Part shown: positions 5,808-7,012 of the stretch, one piece after another
Layout: every line of letters starts with the position of its first letter
How positions within the stretch are numbered: the first letter of the stretch is position 1
Assembly: GCA_001824745.1 (NCBI GenBank)
Contig: MHSZ01000003.1
Span: forward strand, 20,012 to 27,023
Direction of reading: 5' to 3'
DNA from: Candidatus Terrybacteria bacterium RIFCSPLOWO2_01_FULL_58_14
GTDB lineage: Bacteria; Patescibacteriota; Minisyncoccia; Terrybacterales; 2-01-FULL-58-14
DNA length: 7,012 bases
Made by a program: the position numbers and the translations under genes
Notes under the pieces: model-generated
What the model was told of the DNA's origin: nothing
Database searches by the model: none
Seen by the model: the letters and a program-made list of their open reading frames with translations, nothing else

Positions 5808-6569
5808 ATGAATGATCAAAATATTCACGAGGCCCACGAGAGCGACGTGACGATCCAAGAAGCGCAAACGGTAAAAGTCGGCGTCGGGGGGTCGAACCTG
5901 GGTACTCCTGCGGCGATCATCGCGGGCGCCGCGATTATCGCCGCTGCCCTCTACTTCGGTCTTCAGGGAAGTTCGGGACTCCCGACGGGCAGCGGTACGC
6001 CCGTAGCGCCCGGCGCGCCTTCCGCTCCGACGGAACCCGTAGATGTATCGGCGGGCGATCTGGTCCTTGGCGATGCCTCGGCTCCGGTGCTCATCGTGGA
6101 GTGGGCGGATTTCCAGTGTCCTTTCTGTGGGCGCTTGCACGAGACCGTGTTTTTGCCTGTGCGAGAACAATATATCGCAAGCGGACAAGTGCGATGGGCA
6201 TATCGCGACTTCGCGTTCCTCGGACAGGAATCCGTGGATGCGGCAATGGCCGCGCGCTGTGCCAATGAGCAGGGGAAGTTCTGGACATACCACGACAACC
6301 TTTTCGAAAACCAGGCGGGCGAGAATCAGAACGCATTTTCGCGCGATAACCTCAAGCGTTTCGCACGAGAGCTTGGGCTTGATACCGCGCAGTTCAACAC
6401 ATGCCTGGACTCTGATAAGTACGAAGATGCCGTTATGGCAGATACGAACGCGGGCCGTGACGTTGGCGTGAGCGGCACGCCGACGACGTTCGTAAACGGC
6501 CGCATGCTTTCAGGAGCGCAGCCGCTCGCGAACTTCACGAAAGTTATTGACGAGGAGCTTAATAAATAA
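5808..6569 (+). CDS. Membrane-anchored DsbA-like thiol:disulfide oxidoreductase (Thioredoxin_4 type)
   Basis: 253 residues. A short cytoplasmic N-terminus (about 30 residues) is followed by one membrane helix (PAAIIAGAAIIAAALYFGLQ, 34-53), a Gly/Pro/Ala/Thr-rich linker (about 54-77), and a DsbA-like thioredoxin domain. WADFQCPFC carries the active-site pair C104/C107 (CPFC), and SGTPTTFVNG contains the cis-proline P225. A second pair, C151 and C199, fits the extra structural disulfide of BdbD/Thioredoxin_4 proteins. The domain should face outside the membrane and form or rearrange disulfides in exported proteins. No re-oxidising partner (DsbB or VKOR) is in the window. ATG 5808 is the first start after an in-frame TAG at 5793 and has no clear SD. 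The gene ends at a convergent terminator region. Subfamily role (oxidase versus isomerase) is not settled by sequence alone. Confidence 0.92.
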   Translation: MNDQNIHEAHESDVTIQEAQTVKVGVGGSNLGTPAAIIAGAAIIAAALYFGLQGSSGLPTGSGTPVAPGAPSAPTEPVDVSAGDLVLGDASAPVLIVEWADFQCPFCGRLHETVFLPVREQYIASGQVRWAYRDFAFLGQESVDAAMAARCANEQGKFWTYHDNLFENQAGENQNAFSRDNLKRFARELGLDTAQFNTCLDSDKYEDAVMADTNAGRDVGVSGTPTTFVNGRMLSGAQPLANFTKVIDEELNK

Positions 6570-6590
6570 AAATATAAATCTGGAAAATGA

Positions 6591-6616
6591 AGCGCCCCGA
6601 CATTTGTCGGGGCGCT
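6591..6616. terminator. Bidirectional terminator hairpin between convergent genes
   Basis: AGCGCCCCGACA (6591-6602) pairs perfectly with TGTCGGGGCGCT (6605-6616); in practice this is 11 bp with an ATTT loop. It lies 21 nt after the DsbA-like gene and 6 nt beyond the stop of the minus-strand small membrane gene. Read on the minus strand it is followed by TCATTTTCC. On the plus strand the T-run after it is short (GGCATTT), so termination may be stronger on the minus strand. Confidence 0.7.
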
Positions 6617-6630
6617 GGCATTTCAGCGCC
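6611..6630. other. Second inverted repeat sharing an arm with the terminator
   Basis: GGCGCTG (6611-6617) and CAGCGCC (6624-6630) form a perfect 7-bp stem with a 6-nt loop. The left arm is part of the right arm of the 6591-6616 hairpin, so both cannot form at once. The right arm covers the stop codon (6623-6625) of the minus-strand gene. Confidence 0.6.
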
Positions 6631-6817
6631 TTGCGAACCACTCGGCGTAGAAGAAATAGTGCACGGGGGTAGCCCACCAGTGAGTGACACGACGCGCCCA
6701 TTGGGCCGCCGTATCGCTCGGTCCGTTATAGAGGATCATCGTGATGGTGCTGAGGATGCCGAGGATTGTGAGATATCCCAGGGGGATCGCGATGATGATC
6801 GCCAACCAAAGCGGCAC
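6623..6817 (-). CDS. Small membrane protein of unknown function
   Basis: 64 residues from a GTG at 6815-6817 (minus strand). This start is chosen over an upstream in-frame TTG (6830-6832) because GGAGGAG lies exactly 6 nt before the GTG and would fall inside the coding region with the TTG. The N-terminal half is strongly hydrophobic (PLWLAIIIAIPLGYLTILGILSTITMIL), long enough for one long or two short membrane helices. The C-terminal half (about 30-64) is rich in aromatic and basic residues (WARR, HWW, HYFFYAEWFARR) and may be amphipathic at the membrane surface. No known domain is recognised. It has its own promoter-like elements, runs convergent to the DsbA-like gene, and follows the cobalamin adenosyltransferase-like gene on the same strand. 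The good SD and promoter make it a real gene rather than a chance ORF. Confidence 0.75.
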   Translation of the reverse strand: MPLWLAIIIAIPLGYLTILGILSTITMILYNGPSDTAAQWARRVTHWWATPVHYFFYAEWFARR

Positions 6818-6823
6818 GGTATA

Positions 6824-6830
6824 CTCCTCC
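6824..6830 (-). promoter_or_regulatory. Ribosome binding site of the small membrane protein gene
   Basis: On the minus strand GGAGGAG is followed by 6 nt (TATACC) and then GTG. It is a near-perfect SD at ideal spacing and sets the start at 6817. Confidence 0.75.
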
Positions 6831-6849
6831 AACGAAATGATCTAGGAGC

Positions 6850-6878
6850 ATTGTGGCCGTCTCCCGGCACGGCGTCAA
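6850..6878 (-). promoter_or_regulatory. Promoter of the small membrane protein gene
   Basis: On the minus strand TTGACG (6878-6873, 5/6), a 17-nt spacer, and CACAAT (6855-6850, 4/6) form a good sigma70-like pair. Transcription would start near 6843, about 13 nt before the SD. The -35 box contains the TGA stop (6877-6875) of the upstream cobalamin adenosyltransferase-like gene. Confidence 0.55.
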
Positions 6879-7012
6879 GGAGATTGCGATTGTTCGGCGC
6901 GATAGTGGGGGTGCTTTTCTTCTGCACCTTTTTGTTTGTTGGCCCATCGCGCGAGGGCGAACAGATACGAAGAGAGGCGGTTGAGGAGCGGGAGGATTGC
7001 GGAATTGAATGA
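6875..7012 (-). CDS. ATP:cob(I)alamin adenosyltransferase-like protein, C-terminal end (5' partial)
   Basis: On the minus strand the frame is open from the window edge to a TGA (6877-6875) and gives 45 residues. The segment ILPLLNRLSSYLFALARWAN, followed by KQKGAEE, closely resembles the last helix of PduO-type ATP:corrinoid adenosyltransferases (pattern .LNRLSD.LF.LAR..N...G.EE). These trimeric enzymes transfer the 5'-deoxyadenosyl group of ATP to cob(I)alamin to make coenzyme B12, used for example by class II ribonucleotide reductase. The following tail (about 13 residues after EEKH) is polar and extends past the usual end. The N-terminal ATP-binding region is outside the window, so activity cannot be judged. 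The call rests on one short but distinctive helix. Confidence 0.7.
   Translation of the reverse strand, partial: SFNSAILPLLNRLSSYLFALARWANKQKGAEEKHPHYRAEQSQSP

Noticed and set aside
6818..6832. TTG start for the minus-strand small membrane protein
   Set aside because: It would place the SD inside the coding sequence; GTG at 6817 has ideal spacing.
6587..7012. 141-residue plus-strand frame starting in the terminator hairpin
   Set aside because: It begins next to and reads through the terminator stem and runs antisense to two minus-strand genes that have better start signals and recognisable sequence.
1..7012. Alternative genetic code (UGA as glycine), tRNA or rRNA genes, CRISPR array, insertion sequence
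   Set aside because: TGA ends several genes at sensible places, and no cloverleaf, direct-repeat array, terminal inverted repeat or transposase motif was seen on reading both strands.

Overview
This 7.0 kb window looks like chromosomal DNA from a Patescibacteria/CPR bacterium, probably a GC-rich member of the Parcubacteria (Paceibacteria). This is inferred, not proven. The grounds are short spacers, several small lineage-restricted proteins, a type-2 (eukaryote-like) isoleucyl-tRNA synthetase, weak or absent Shine-Dalgarno sites at several starts, and single-copy thiol and envelope genes. TGA ends several genes here (argS, ileS, the zinc-ribbon gene and both minus-strand genes), so there is no sign of the UGA=Gly recoding seen in Gracilibacteria/Absconditabacteria.

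Left part (1-4680, plus strand): the last 33 codons of argS are followed after 20 nt by ileS. Two small envelope-type proteins of unknown function come next: a secreted, highly charged helical protein and a short membrane-anchored acidic protein. A GC-rich hairpin with a U-rich tail at 4654-4680 ends the run. The standout is ileS: a complete histidine-phosphatase (phosphoglycerate-mutase-like) domain of about 200 residues, with all its catalytic residues, sits inside the catalytic half of the synthetase. It lies between the WGTP segment and the DVLDVWLDSG/KMSKS part. The same ORF also carries an in-frame degenerate heptanucleotide tandem repeat in a linker.

Middle part (4681-6569, plus strand): three genes, each with a possible promoter of its own. 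They encode a PIG-L/LmbE-type zinc deacetylase, a 65-residue four-cysteine zinc-ribbon-like protein, and a membrane-anchored DsbA-like oxidoreductase with a CPFC active site.

Right part (6570-7012, minus strand): a strong hairpin region separates the DsbA-like gene from two convergent minus-strand genes. These are a 64-residue membrane protein with a clear SD and promoter, and upstream of it the C-terminal 45 codons of a gene resembling an ATP:cob(I)alamin adenosyltransferase, cut by the window edge.

The genes do not form one pathway. The left block joins translation genes to uncharacterised envelope proteins, and the middle block is extracytoplasmic or thiol and glycan housekeeping. No tRNA, rRNA, CRISPR array, insertion sequence or phage gene was seen.
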